A DNA stretch of 64,000 nt from Streptomyces sp. NBC_00704 (GCF_036226605.1 NZ_CP109000.1:5700501-5764500); one strand, 5' to 3'. Shown: positions 17,128 through 34,881, numbered from the stretch's first letter. Program-made: numbers and translations. The notes: generated by a model not told the origin, from the letters alone.

Positions 17128-17499
17128 TCACGGCTTGCCGATGTCCACCGCCCATACGCCCGTGCCGTCGTACGCCTCCGGGGTCGCGGTCAGTACCTGA
17201 CCCTCGCCCTGGCCGGCCGCCGAAGCGTAGAGCGCGTGCGCGTGCCGCCAGTCGACGCCCGCGACGGTCGCCTGTTCCACGGCGGCCGCTCCCGCGAAGT
17301 CGAGGGGCAGGAACTCCAGGCCGGGAAGCGCCCCCGTGTGCGCCGCCGCACCAGGAAGCTCCTGGCTTGCCGCGAACAGACACAATGCGGGGACGTGCGC
17401 GCGCTGAAGCGGATCGTCGACCTCGACCACGGCCAGTCCGGACAGCAGGCGATGCCCCCTGCACAGGGCGACCACCGCCGTGTGATCCAGGATGATCAC
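17128..17499 (-). CDS. PIN-like toxin of a VapBC-type pair
   Basis: 123 aa. It begins MIILDHTAVVALCRGHRLLSGL, placing an early acidic residue (Asp5) in a beta-strand as in PIN-domain ribonucleases, with LQRAHVPALCLFAA and VDWRHAHALYAS as later conserved segments of the Streptomyces PIN-like group. Later acidic positions are less clear, so nuclease activity is uncertain. The start overlaps the stop of the antitoxin gene by 4 nt (ATGA), the classic order antitoxin then toxin. Confidence 0.7.
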   Translation of the reverse strand: MIILDHTAVVALCRGHRLLSGLAVVEVDDPLQRAHVPALCLFAASQELPGAAAHTGALPGLEFLPLDFAGAAAVEQATVAGVDWRHAHALYASAAGQGEGQVLTATPEAYDGTGVWAVDIGKP

Positions 17500-17759
17500 C
17501 GGCGCTCCCCCAAGCGGCCCGCGGCGATTTCCGCTCGCCAGGCCTGAGCCTCGCGCACGTCCTCATCGGTCAGATCCGGCCGCAGGTTCGCGCGGACGTA
17601 CGCGATCGCCCGTGCTGTCCGCTCGGCCCGCTCGCCTTCGGTGGGAGTTGCCGCGACAACGCGTTCCACGTACGCGCGGGTACTCATTCCGCGCTCTTCG
17701 GCCAGCGTGCGAAGGCGATCTCTTATGCCTTCGTCGATCTTGATAGTGGTGTCAGCCAT
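17496..17759 (-). CDS. Ribbon-helix-helix antitoxin (VapB/CopG-like)
   Basis: 87 aa from ATG 17759. The N-terminus MADTTIKIDEGIRDRLRTLAEERGMSTRAYVERVV is a typical ribbon-helix-helix: a short basic beta strand followed by two helices. It would bind its own promoter and neutralise the overlapping PIN-like protein. The C-terminus (LTDEDVREAQAWRAEIAAGRLG) would be the toxin-binding tail. Confidence 0.8.
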   Translation of the reverse strand: MADTTIKIDEGIRDRLRTLAEERGMSTRAYVERVVAATPTEGERAERTARAIAYVRANLRPDLTDEDVREAQAWRAEIAAGRLGERR

Positions 17760-17885
17760 AGAGGGAGAATACCAATGAATACCTTGTCCGGTGTCTGTGC
17801 TTGAAGAGTGACCTTGCTCGCGCCCTGGACACGTCCACGGCCAACGACCTCCTTCAGGTCCCGACGTCGGTCAAGGCCGCCGTGC

Positions 17886-20018
17886 TCACCCGAGCTGGTC
17901 GTCGACCACGTCCAGCTCGTCCTCGGCCCGCAGCTCCGCCGCCAGATCGACGAGTGAACCCTCACCGACCACGTGCCAGTAGAGAGTGCCCTGTACCTGC
18001 TGGTTGTTGTTCATGGCTTCCTTCCGCATCTTGCGGACGAGTGTGCTGGGGGCGTACGACTCGCCGTCCCCGGCCCAGACCAGCGGCTTGGACGTGTTGT
18101 TTTGCCATTCCGCCCGGCCCCGGGCCGGATCGGCCGCCAGCCAGGCGGACAGGCCCTGCCGGTCCGGCCGGGTCACGGGACGGAACTCCACGGGGGTGCC
18201 GTCCGTGATCCGAGCCGACTTGACGATGAGGCTCACGGCATTGGTCGAGCGGGCGCGCTTGCCCTGAACCCGCTCCTCCACCCGGTAATCGGCATTGTCG
18301 GGGGCGGGTTCACCGGAGCGCATGCCATCCACGACACGTCGTACGACCAGGCGGACCCGCTCGAACGTGCGCATCGCGGTCAGCATCTGGCTGTTGCGGC
18401 CGTACGCCACGTCGACCGTGGCTACCAGCCAGCCGAGGGCCCGCTCGACGAGGTCCGGCACCAGGGCGAGCCGGGAGTCCCAGTCCGCGCCTTCCTTCTC
18501 GATGTCGGTGGTGTCCAGGACCTGGAAGATCACGTGGGTGATCAGCAGATCGCCGTTGCTGGCGGCGCTGGCCGCACGGCCGAAGAGGTTGTCGCTCTGG
18601 ACGGCCAGCGCGGACTGCACCGCGCGCAGCAGTTGTACGCAGCGCCATACTCTCAGCGCGCCGAGCGAGTTGCCCGCGCCCGAGCCGAACAGTGCGCGGT
18701 AGTTCTCCTTCTCCCAGAGCAGTGAGACGTCCCTCTTGGCTCGCGCCGCCATCTCGGCGGCACGGTGGGTTGCCGCGAGGGCGATCGCTGCCTCGGTCAT
18801 GGTGGTGCCGCTGTCGGGCTCGGGCGCGGGCTCACCACGTTTGACGACGTACGTACTTCTCAGCGTCAGGGCGAAGTCGTCCCGCAGGGCGATCTGGATC
18901 GGGTCCCTGGATTTCCAGTCCCGCTCCTCGATCGGGTTCTGCGTGTTGGTGTTGATCGTGACCTCGTCCCCGAAGCCGTCCGGGCACTCTTCGAGGGAGA
19001 TGAGCCGGACGAGCACCCGGCCCCGACGGGCGGACGAGGCGTTTCGCAGCATCGCGCGGGACATCGCGCCCACCGTCTGGGCACCGTTGACCACGCTGGC
19101 GCCTTCCAGCACGAACCCGGCACCGGCACCGGGCCGGACCTCGCCCCTGCCCTTCTTCACGATACGGTCGCAGACCAGGGTGATGCCGTTGCTGAAGTAC
19201 CAGAAGTCCTCGGGCCGCTCCAGAAGCGTGCTGTGGATCTTCTCGTTGACATCGCTGGAGTCGAGCGAGTCACGGATGTTGCGGGCGAACAGGTGGCGTT
19301 CGTGCTCGTCGTACCAGGCGGCGATGTCCTCGGCGGACATGGTGCCGTAGAAGGCCCGGTAGGGGACCTCTTCCATACCGACGCTATCGAGCCACGCCTC
19401 CAAGGTGATCTTCCGCTCGGCGTGCTCACCGAGGATCTCGCGGTACAGACCGCGCAGGTCGACGACCTTGTAGTCCACCATCTCCTCCCCGGTGTGGCCC
19501 CAATTGCGCTTGGCCAGTTCGGTCTTGAGTAGATGCCGGGTGTCGGGGTGCAGGTCGGTGTCCGTCACCAGGGCGAGGATGAGCGTCACTCTGGGGGAAC
19601 CGCTCTCCAACGCCCGTTCCAGGGCTTCCGTATGTGGCTCGATACGCCTGTTGAACTTGCCGAACTCCAGGTTGAGCAGGTAGTCAAGCCCACGCAGGAG
19701 GTGATCCACCTCGTTCTGCCCGAAGCCCGCTGTCGCCTTGTCGCTCCACTTGGCCTGGATCAGGGTGACGTGGTGGCGGTTGCCGCGCTGCTCGACGGCC
19801 ACGGCGTCGATACCCCAGTCGTCCCGGCCGTCGATCACCGAGAGCGCCGCGTCCCGGTCGCCGCATCCCGTCTCGCTCTTGACCGCCAGCGCGGCGACGG
19901 CCCGGCTGAGGAACTTCTTGTCCTTCTCGTGCTCCGAGACGTCCGTCGTGCTGATCAGCGGCAGGAAGCGCTCGTTGAGCTGCTTGCGCAGATTGCGGAC
20001 GTGAACCGGATTCGACAT
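17886..20018 (-). CDS. AIPR-family phage-resistance protein with PD-(D/E)XK-like N-terminus
   Basis: 710 aa from ATG 20018, with a GGGGAGGG site just upstream. The AIPR (abortive infection phage resistance) core is marked by DFWYFSNGITLVCDRI and GASVVNGAQT (about residues 271-315). Before it the protein has an Mrr-like nuclease pattern: DDWGIDAVAV (Asp71) then VTLIQAKW (Gln88, Lys90). AIPR proteins abort phage infection in lactococci and occur in other bacteria; cleavage of nucleic acid is the expected but unproven mechanism. It is oriented against the flanking MADS operons and separated from them by about 160 bp on the right, so it is likely an independent insertion with its own promoter. 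Confidence 0.85.
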   Translation of the reverse strand: MSNPVHVRNLRKQLNERFLPLISTTDVSEHEKDKKFLSRAVAALAVKSETGCGDRDAALSVIDGRDDWGIDAVAVEQRGNRHHVTLIQAKWSDKATAGFGQNEVDHLLRGLDYLLNLEFGKFNRRIEPHTEALERALESGSPRVTLILALVTDTDLHPDTRHLLKTELAKRNWGHTGEEMVDYKVVDLRGLYREILGEHAERKITLEAWLDSVGMEEVPYRAFYGTMSAEDIAAWYDEHERHLFARNIRDSLDSSDVNEKIHSTLLERPEDFWYFSNGITLVCDRIVKKGRGEVRPGAGAGFVLEGASVVNGAQTVGAMSRAMLRNASSARRGRVLVRLISLEECPDGFGDEVTINTNTQNPIEERDWKSRDPIQIALRDDFALTLRSTYVVKRGEPAPEPDSGTTMTEAAIALAATHRAAEMAARAKRDVSLLWEKENYRALFGSGAGNSLGALRVWRCVQLLRAVQSALAVQSDNLFGRAASAASNGDLLITHVIFQVLDTTDIEKEGADWDSRLALVPDLVERALGWLVATVDVAYGRNSQMLTAMRTFERVRLVVRRVVDGMRSGEPAPDNADYRVEERVQGKRARSTNAVSLIVKSARITDGTPVEFRPVTRPDRQGLSAWLAADPARGRAEWQNNTSKPLVWAGDGESYAPSTLVRKMRKEAMNNNQQVQGTLYWHVVGEGSLVDLAAELRAEDELDVVDDQLG

Positions 20019-20180
20019 GTGCCCTCCCCGTTGCCGACCTGGCCGACAATCACCCTATCGAGGCAGGAGCGCCTGAATTTGCCCTTGGCCTGGGACTAAA
20101 GTGACTCGCGCACATGGTGGTGCGGTGCACATCACACCCGCATCCGCTTGACCAGCAGGGACGGGGGCCGGGGGCGGCGC

Positions 20181-23100
20181 ATGGCAAGGATCATCAGGGT
20201 CGGCGAGCCCGTCAACGACGCCGAGAGCATGGTGCTGCGGCACCTGCGGGACAAGGCTCCGGCCGACTGGACCGTGATCCACAACTTCGAGATCGTCCGG
20301 CATCGGCAGACCTTCGAGATCGATCTCGCGATCCTCACCGACCGTGCCTGCTACATCGCCGACACCAAGGGCACCCACGGCCGTATCGAGGTGCACGGGC
20401 CCCGGTGGTTCCCTCAGGGGCGTCAGCCGTACCCGAGTCCTGTGCGCAAGGTGCGCGAGCACGCCAAGACGGTGGCGAGCCTGCTCCGCCAGTCGCGCGC
20501 CTCGTCGCAGATGGGCTCGGTGTGGTGCGAGGAGCTGGTGATCCTCCCGTACGACGACTCGCAGTTGGTCGACGCGGACGGCAAGGACGAGAAGAGCACG
20601 GTCCTGCTGAGGGACCTGGTGCCCTTCCTCCAGGGGCATCAGCCGTCCAACGGCCGGCCCGTACTGCCCATCACCCCCCTGCACGAGGACATCGCGCGGA
20701 CCCTGGGCGCGGTGTACCGGCCCCGGTCCGGGCCGCGGCGGTTCGGGATCTACGAGGCCAGGGAGACGCTGGCCGAGGCGGGCGGCGAGGCGGCGGACGA
20801 CGCGGACCGGGTGTCGGTGTACCGGGCGGTGCGGTCCGACCAGCCGAACACGGGGACGTACCTGGTCCAGGTGCACACCGTGGACCCGCTGCTGCCGGAG
20901 GAGGAGCACACCCGGGCGCGGGAGAAGATCGGCAATCCGCTGCAGGCGCTCAACAAGCTGCCGCCCAGCCGCAACATCGTGCCGTGCGTCGACGTCGTCC
21001 AGCTGGAGGACGAGAGCGGGTACGCGGTGGTCCTCAAGGACGTGCACGCGGAGGCGCTGCGCGTGCGGATGGGCACGGGCGGCGCCGCCGCTGGCCGCGC
21101 CGTGCTCGGCGCGGACGCCAAGCGCCGGGTGGTGTCCGGGGTGCTGTCGGGGCTCGCGACGGCGCACAGCTACCGGGTGGTGCACCGCAACCTCACCCCG
21201 GACACGGTGCTGGTGGACCGCAACGGCACCGCCATGATCACCGGCTTCGACTACGCCCACACCGGGCAGCGCCGGGCAGGCACGGTGGTGATGGACGCGT
21301 ACGCGCGCCATGACGCCGCCTACCTGGCGCCGGAGTGTCTGCAGGGGCCGCAGGGGTTCGGGACGGCGTCGGACGTCTTTGCCGCCGGAGTCCTCTTCCA
21401 CGAGCTGTACACCGGTGAACTGCCGGCGGTGACCGGCGGAAACCGGCTCGTCGACAGTCTCGGTGAAACGGACGGGATCGACTCCGGGATCCGGGACCTG
21501 ATCAGACGCCTGCTCGACGCCGACCCGGCGCGGCGGCCCGACGCGCGGACGGCCGTCGCCGAGCTGGAGCAGTTGCTGCGGGCTGGCTCGGGCGGGAGCG
21601 GACGTGGCCGAGGCGCGGGGCCTCAGGCGCCTCCCGGGGAGCCCGACGAACCCTTCGACTGGAACAGCCCGACCAGCTTCTACGACCTGCCGGCGGGCTT
21701 CCGGCTCACGGAGAAGTTCCGTGTCCGCAAGGAGCTGGGCCGGGGCAGCTTCGGCGTGGTCTACCAGGTGTTCAACACCCTGGACGACACCGACGAGGTC
21801 CTGAAGATCATCACCAAGGACCGGGAGTCGGTCGAGACCCGGCTGAAACTCGAGTACCGCATCCTGCGCCAGCTGCCGCCCCACCCGAACCTGGTCAAGG
21901 TCATCGACGCCGACTGGCTGCCCAAGGGCGGATTTCCCTATCTGCGCCTGGAGTTCGCCGAAGGGCATGACCTCCAGGTCGTGTCCGGCCGAGAGCGCCG
22001 ACTCGGCGCCGCCGATGTGAAACGGCTGCTGGAGGACTGCCTCAGCGGGCTCGGACACCTCCACGAGCACGGCGTCTACCACTGCGACATCAAGCCCAGC
22101 AACCTGCTGTGGACGCCCGAGGGCACCAGGCTGCTGGACTTCAACGCCGCGGTCTCGGTGGACTCCACCCTCACCCCCACCCTCGGCTCACCGCGCTACT
22201 ACGCCCCGGACGCCGTCCACCGGCAGCGTCCCACCCGCGCGGAACTCGCCGACCTCGACCTGTACGCCCTGGGAATCTCCGCCTACATGGCACTGACCGG
22301 GGACTACCCCTGGCCCGGCCAACGGCAGCCGCCCCGCGACGAGCGCGGCCTCGACCCCCGGAAGATCGCCGGCCTCGGTGATCTAAGCCAGGCCTTCGCC
22401 GACGTGCTGCTGCGGTCGATCGCACCACGCAGGGCCGACCGCTTCGCCGACGCCGAGGCGTTCCTGACCGCCGTACGGGCCATGGGCGAGGTGAGGATCG
22501 CACCGGCCGACCCGCACAGTGGCCTCGCGTATGCCCTGCCGGCCGTGTCGCACGTGCCGCAGACCGCCAACACCAACTCCTTCGTCAGCCACCTCCAGAC
22601 GCTGTACAGCCAGAGCACCCGCACCAACGCGGGAACGCGCGGGCTCGACCCCGCGGAATTCCCGCTCTACGTGGCCACGGCCCTCGACACCCGGCTGCGC
22701 GCCGCCGTTCTGGCCGGGGAACACCGGCTGGTCGTCATCACCGGCAACGCGGGGGACGGCAAGACGGCGTTCCTCGAACAGCTCGTCGTCGAGGCGGTCA
22801 AGCGAGGAGCGACCCGAGGGGAGAAACGGGTCAACGGCGACGACTTCGTCTTCCAGGGCCGGACCTTCCGTACCAACCACGACGGCAGCCAGGACGAGGG
22901 CGAGCAGGACAACGACACCGTGCTCGACGCCTTCCTCGCCCCCTACAGGGGCGCAGACCCGGACGCCTGGCCGGACGGAGAGACCCGCCTGATCGCCATC
23001 AACGAAGGGCGCCTGGTCGACTTCGTCACCGAGCACGACGACACCTATCCGCTGCTGGCCGGGACCATCCGCACGGGACTGGGATCCGGTGCGGCCGCCC

Positions 23101-24383
23101 ACGGCGTCGCGGTGGTCAATCTCAACGCCCGGGACGTGGTCGCCGATCCCGGGGGCGCCGGAGAGTCGATCCTGCACCACATGATCGGCGTGATGACGGA
23201 CGCCAAGCACTGGGCCGCCTGTGCCTCCTGCGACCTCGCGCCCCGCTGCTACGCCCGGCACAACGCGCAGACCTTCGCTCACCCGGCAGCCGGACCCCAG
23301 GTCACCGAGCGACTGGCGTCGCTGTACCGCATGACCCATCTGCGCGGGCGGCTGCACATCACCCTGCGCGACCTGCGGTCTGCTCTCGCCTACACGCTCA
23401 CCTCGGGCCGGGACTGTGCGCAGATCCACGAGCTCTACGAGCGGCCGGACAGCGTCCAGGAACGCCTGGACGGCTTCTACTTCACCAGCTGGGCGGGCCT
23501 GCACACGGATGGCGGCGGCGAACCGGACCGGCTGCTCGGCCAGTTGCGCGAGCTGGACATCGCCACGGTCCCGGACCCGCAACTGGATCGCAAGCTGGAC
23601 TATGTGGGGCCGGAAGGCGGCCACAGCCTGGTCGCCGTCGATCGGCGCGGCGACCACGACGCCGAGCTGCTGAGAGACCGCTTCGCCGCGCTGCCGCGCA
23701 CCCCGTCGGCTGACGTACGGGCGGCCTCCGCGCACCGGGCCTACCTCGCTGCCGCCCGGCGGCGCTTCTACTTCGAAAGCCTCGACGACGGTCGCTGGAA
23801 GAGCATGCTCAGCTATCACGCGGGCGGCCGGTTCCTGGACCTGCTCACCGGCGGCGAGCCGGGCCCCGCCGAGCTGGAGCGGATCATCGAGGCCGTCAAC
23901 CGGGGCGAGGGGCTGCCAGGCGCGGCCCTGGACGGCCGGCCCGCACTCGCGCTCCAGGTCAGAGCGGTCCCCGGTGGGAGCGTCCGCAGCTACCGGCTGT
24001 TCCCCGCCGACCGGTTCACGCTGGCCATCGGGGTTCCGGCGGCCTCACGGTATGTGGAGACCAGCTCCCGTGAGCTGATCGTGCGCTACGAGGACCCCGA
24101 CGGGGGGCGGCGGCACAGTGCCGAACTCGTGGTCAGGCTCGACCTGTACGAGCTGCTGATCAGGCTCCACACCGGTTACCAGCCGGGCGTCGAGGACCGG
24201 CAGGGCCAGAATCTGGCGCTCACGGTGTTCAAGAACGCTCTGTCGGCCACCCCGTACCAGGAGGTGCTGCTGACGGCGCCCGGCAGTGTGCCGCACCGGA
24301 TCAGTCGTCTGGCGGACGGGGCGCTGCGGCTCGCGCCGGTCGAGTCAGCGCACGGCACGGGGACGGGAACGGGGAGAGACTGA
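20181..24383 (+). CDS. mad6: NERD - pseudokinase - Ser/Thr kinase - P-loop ATPase giant, MADS MAD6
   Basis: 1400 aa from ATG 20181; a TTG 33 nt upstream is a weaker alternative. Domains in order: NERD nuclease-related domain (about 10-110, FEIDLAILTDRACYIADTKG); a first kinase-like domain (about 210-475) whose catalytic loop is HRNLTPDTV instead of HRD and whose DFG is replaced, so probably inactive; a second kinase (about 515-780) with glycine loop LGRGSFGVVY, catalytic loop HCDIKPSNLL and DFN in place of DFG; then a P-loop ATPase with Walker A GNAGDGKTAF (about 855) and a Cys cluster CASCDLAPRC. NERD-kinases also occur in BREX/Pgl systems (PglW). The stop overlaps the next start (TGATG). 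It probably senses infection and phosphorylates partners. Confidence 0.85.
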   Translation: MARIIRVGEPVNDAESMVLRHLRDKAPADWTVIHNFEIVRHRQTFEIDLAILTDRACYIADTKGTHGRIEVHGPRWFPQGRQPYPSPVRKVREHAKTVASLLRQSRASSQMGSVWCEELVILPYDDSQLVDADGKDEKSTVLLRDLVPFLQGHQPSNGRPVLPITPLHEDIARTLGAVYRPRSGPRRFGIYEARETLAEAGGEAADDADRVSVYRAVRSDQPNTGTYLVQVHTVDPLLPEEEHTRAREKIGNPLQALNKLPPSRNIVPCVDVVQLEDESGYAVVLKDVHAEALRVRMGTGGAAAGRAVLGADAKRRVVSGVLSGLATAHSYRVVHRNLTPDTVLVDRNGTAMITGFDYAHTGQRRAGTVVMDAYARHDAAYLAPECLQGPQGFGTASDVFAAGVLFHELYTGELPAVTGGNRLVDSLGETDGIDSGIRDLIRRLLDADPARRPDARTAVAELEQLLRAGSGGSGRGRGAGPQAPPGEPDEPFDWNSPTSFYDLPAGFRLTEKFRVRKELGRGSFGVVYQVFNTLDDTDEVLKIITKDRESVETRLKLEYRILRQLPPHPNLVKVIDADWLPKGGFPYLRLEFAEGHDLQVVSGRERRLGAADVKRLLEDCLSGLGHLHEHGVYHCDIKPSNLLWTPEGTRLLDFNAAVSVDSTLTPTLGSPRYYAPDAVHRQRPTRAELADLDLYALGISAYMALTGDYPWPGQRQPPRDERGLDPRKIAGLGDLSQAFADVLLRSIAPRRADRFADAEAFLTAVRAMGEVRIAPADPHSGLAYALPAVSHVPQTANTNSFVSHLQTLYSQSTRTNAGTRGLDPAEFPLYVATALDTRLRAAVLAGEHRLVVITGNAGDGKTAFLEQLVVEAVKRGATRGEKRVNGDDFVFQGRTFRTNHDGSQDEGEQDNDTVLDAFLAPYRGADPDAWPDGETRLIAINEGRLVDFVTEHDDTYPLLAGTIRTGLGSGAAAHGVAVVNLNARDVVADPGGAGESILHHMIGVMTDAKHWAACASCDLAPRCYARHNAQTFAHPAAGPQVTERLASLYRMTHLRGRLHITLRDLRSALAYTLTSGRDCAQIHELYERPDSVQERLDGFYFTSWAGLHTDGGGEPDRLLGQLRELDIATVPDPQLDRKLDYVGPEGGHSLVAVDRRGDHDAELLRDRFAALPRTPSADVRAASAHRAYLAAARRRFYFESLDDGRWKSMLSYHAGGRFLDLLTGGEPGPAELERIIEAVNRGEGLPGAALDGRPALALQVRAVPGGSVRSYRLFPADRFTLAIGVPAASRYVETSSRELIVRYEDPDGGRRHSAELVVRLDLYELLIRLHTGYQPGVEDRQGQNLALTVFKNALSATPYQEVLLTAPGSVPHRISRLADGALRLAPVESAHGTGTGTGRD

Positions 24384-26080
24384 TGGCCCTGCGGAAGCGG
24401 GACAGCGAATTCCGGCACCTCGGCGTGTCGTACCTGGAGTTCAAGCGGGTCGAGATGGACCGGGTGCTCACCGGATTCCTGATGCGCGTCAACCACAACG
24501 GCCAGCCTGGCAAGCTCACCGGGCGGTTCGCCCTCACGAGCGACAAGTTCGTCCAGGAGTTCCTGGACAAGAAGTACGCCGACCGGTTCCAGGGTTTCGG
24601 CGATTCCCCGGAGATGGCCCGCCGCTGGATCGAGACACAGCTCCTGGACATGGTCAACCGGGGCAAACCCAGCCAGGCGGTCGCGGGACTGCGTCCGCTG
24701 CACGGCCTGACGTACAAATTCCGCAACTACTACCACTCCCGGGCCTACGGGGCCGACGCACAGCTGTACGAGATGCTGAGGCACGCCCGTGGGGGCCGGG
24801 GCGGCCTCGCCCTGGACGGGATCCGGGGCTTCTTCTTCAACGGTCTTGACCCGGCGCTCGGGACGGCGCTGTCCGGCGGCAGCCTCGATGTCGAGACCCA
24901 GGCCGTACTTCACCTCAACAGCCAGGTGAAGCCGGACACCCCGCAGACGGTGAAGGGCTGGTACTCCGCCCCGCCGCTGTGTGTGGGACAGTCCGACCTG
25001 CTCGCCGACGACGTGCTGCGGCTGCTGTCCCTGCGTGATCTGCTGCCCCGCATCGTGATGGTCGAGTATCTGAAGATCCTCTTCGCCTTCCACCTGGCCC
25101 TGGGGCAGCTGAAGACGATGAAGCTGCTGCCGTCCTTCGTGGAACGGTCCGGCCCCGAGCCCGGCTGCGGGCCGGAGAACTGCCCCGCCGGTCCTGATCA
25201 GGGCCATGACGCCTTCGGAACCTGCCCGTTCCAGGTCGGACTGTTCGCGGACGCGGCCGGGGTGCCCGGCTCGCCGGCCGCCGCCCTCGCCGAGCGGAGC
25301 GCGGAGGTGTGGCTGCGGCGCATCCCCGGCTTCGTCCGCGCCGGGTACGTGGTGCGCAAACTCGGTGAGTTCGCCGAGCACATGGCCGGTCGTGGCGAGA
25401 TCGCCAAGCCGGCGGGCGGCTACTTCACGGTTGCCGAAGTGCTGCGGTACGGCGGCAAGGACTACAAGGAGCGGCGTGAGCAGTTCTTCGCCGCCAGGAT
25501 GGACGCGCTCCTCGACGAGACCCCCGTCGACGAGCAACCCGAGGAGGTACGGCCGCTACTCGACGCCGCGATGGGACTCGGCTTCTTCGAGCAGTACATC
25601 GAACTGCTGATGGCCTACCGGGGCAAATACCACAACGACTACATCATCGACACCATCGACTCGCTGCTGCTCAAGAACCGGCAAGGTGCGGTCATCGCCC
25701 AGCCCTACCGGGGCCGCCGCCGTTTCGTCCTGGACAGCGCTCTGCTGGAAGTGCTCGTGCAGATCGCACTGCTGAGGCCCAACCCGCGTGGCACCAGGTC
25801 CCGTTTCATGTACCACACGGTGTCCCTTCGGCTGGACGAGTTCATGGACATCCTGCGGACCCGCTACGGCTTGTACGTGAACCAGCTGCCTGTGGCCGAC
25901 GGCTTCGCGTCCCCGGGCTTCGAGGAGCAGACGGCGCTGCGGTCCAACGCCGAGGCGTTCACCACCCGGATGCGGGAGATCGGCTTCTACAACGACCTGT
26001 CCGACGCCTACCTCACCCAGGTGATCACGCCCAGATTCGTGATCTCCGAGGACGGCACAGTGACGGCGGGCGGAAGGTAA
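24383..26080 (+). CDS. mad7: Uncharacterised defence-operon protein, MADS MAD7
   Basis: 565 aa from ATG 24383, translationally coupled to the kinase gene by a 1-nt overlap (GGGGAG site in the upstream coding end). No nuclease, helicase or nucleotide-binding motif is visible. It starts RKRDSEFRHLGVSYLEFKRVE and contains a Cys-rich patch about two-fifths to half way along (PGCGPENCPAG followed by GTCPFQVG), which could bind a metal. The rest is predicted helical by eye. The position between kinase and HerA-like ATPase is the MAD7 position. It may be a structural adaptor linking the two giants; that is inference only. Confidence 0.7.
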   Translation: MALRKRDSEFRHLGVSYLEFKRVEMDRVLTGFLMRVNHNGQPGKLTGRFALTSDKFVQEFLDKKYADRFQGFGDSPEMARRWIETQLLDMVNRGKPSQAVAGLRPLHGLTYKFRNYYHSRAYGADAQLYEMLRHARGGRGGLALDGIRGFFFNGLDPALGTALSGGSLDVETQAVLHLNSQVKPDTPQTVKGWYSAPPLCVGQSDLLADDVLRLLSLRDLLPRIVMVEYLKILFAFHLALGQLKTMKLLPSFVERSGPEPGCGPENCPAGPDQGHDAFGTCPFQVGLFADAAGVPGSPAAALAERSAEVWLRRIPGFVRAGYVVRKLGEFAEHMAGRGEIAKPAGGYFTVAEVLRYGGKDYKERREQFFAARMDALLDETPVDEQPEEVRPLLDAAMGLGFFEQYIELLMAYRGKYHNDYIIDTIDSLLLKNRQGAVIAQPYRGRRRFVLDSALLEVLVQIALLRPNPRGTRSRFMYHTVSLRLDEFMDILRTRYGLYVNQLPVADGFASPGFEEQTALRSNAEAFTTRMREIGFYNDLSDAYLTQVITPRFVISEDGTVTAGGR

Positions 26081-26084
26081 CGGC

Positions 26085-31610
<5,526 letters not shown>

Positions 31611-31685
31611 AACGGCGCGCCCCTCCCGCTCGGCCGGCGGGCCTCATGGCCACCGGGGTCGGGCGGGGCCCTGGCTTGCGAGAAC

Positions 31686-32060
31686 CCGGCCGTACTGCTC
31701 GCCGCCGGTGAACTCCAAGGTATCGCTGTGGCCCCCGTGTGCACGGAGGGCGTCCCGTCCACCGCCTGCCACAAGCTGCGCGGCGATGCCGTGGGCGCGG
31801 TAGCAGGGCTGTACTGGCGCGCCGACTTCGATCGGTTCGGCCTGTATATCACCACGGACGCCGTGGCCCGCCACGTTGCCCACCCCTGGCGGATAACGCC
31901 ACCGACTACAGGGCGGCACTCGGTAAGGGCGAGTCCACGCCGCTCGCGGGACCCCCTGCGGCCAGCCCCTGGGATCCCGTGCTGGCCATCGAGATGGCGG
32001 GGGAGCTCGTCCAGGTCGAGCTTTACCACGGGATTTCCCACAGACTTTTTCATGGCCTTT
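31686..32060 (+). pseudogene. Decayed gene fragment in the 550-bp gap after the defence island
   Basis: Between the island's last stop (31610) and the sdaA stop (32163) no intact gene is supported. One frame reads VAPVCTEGVPSTACHKLRGD and GLYWRADFDRFGLYITTD. Near 31885 plausible coding moves to another frame (NATDYRAALGKGES, WDPVLAIEMAGELVQVELYHG). This looks like a single protein broken by a frameshift and without a good start. The family is not recognised. It mirrors the broken fragment on the left flank of the island. Confidence 0.35.
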
Positions 32061-32162
32061 CAAGCCTGTCCCGGGGAGTTTCCAGGGGCTTTCCGCCGTG
32101 TAAGCAGGAGAGGCTCAGACAGCGCTGAAGGCCCGCGAACGCCCCGGTCAGGGCTCACGCCC

Positions 32163-33530
<1,368 letters not shown>

Positions 33531-33548
33531 GGGTACTCCTTCAAAAAG

Positions 33549-33580
33549 GGCGGGGGCGCACGTCGTCGGGCGCCCCCGCC
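33549..33580 (-). terminator. Intrinsic terminator between glyA and sdaA
   Basis: The arms 33549-33559 and 33570-33580 are perfect 11-bp complements (GGCGGGGGCGC) around a 10-nt loop. On the minus-strand transcript the stem is followed by C and five U residues (33543-33547), then at once by the sdaA AAGGAG site (33536-33541). It would stop most gcv-glyA transcripts before sdaA, and its folding could also mask or space the sdaA ribosome binding site. Confidence 0.85.
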
Positions 33581-33586
33581 GTGGAA

Positions 33587-34867
<1,281 letters not shown>

Positions 34868-34881
34868 GCGTCTGCGACTCC

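Noticed and set aside
17760..17885. Gene or attachment site between antitoxin and AIPR gene
   Set aside because: Only 126 bp, no coherent frame and no recognisable repeat or tRNA end.
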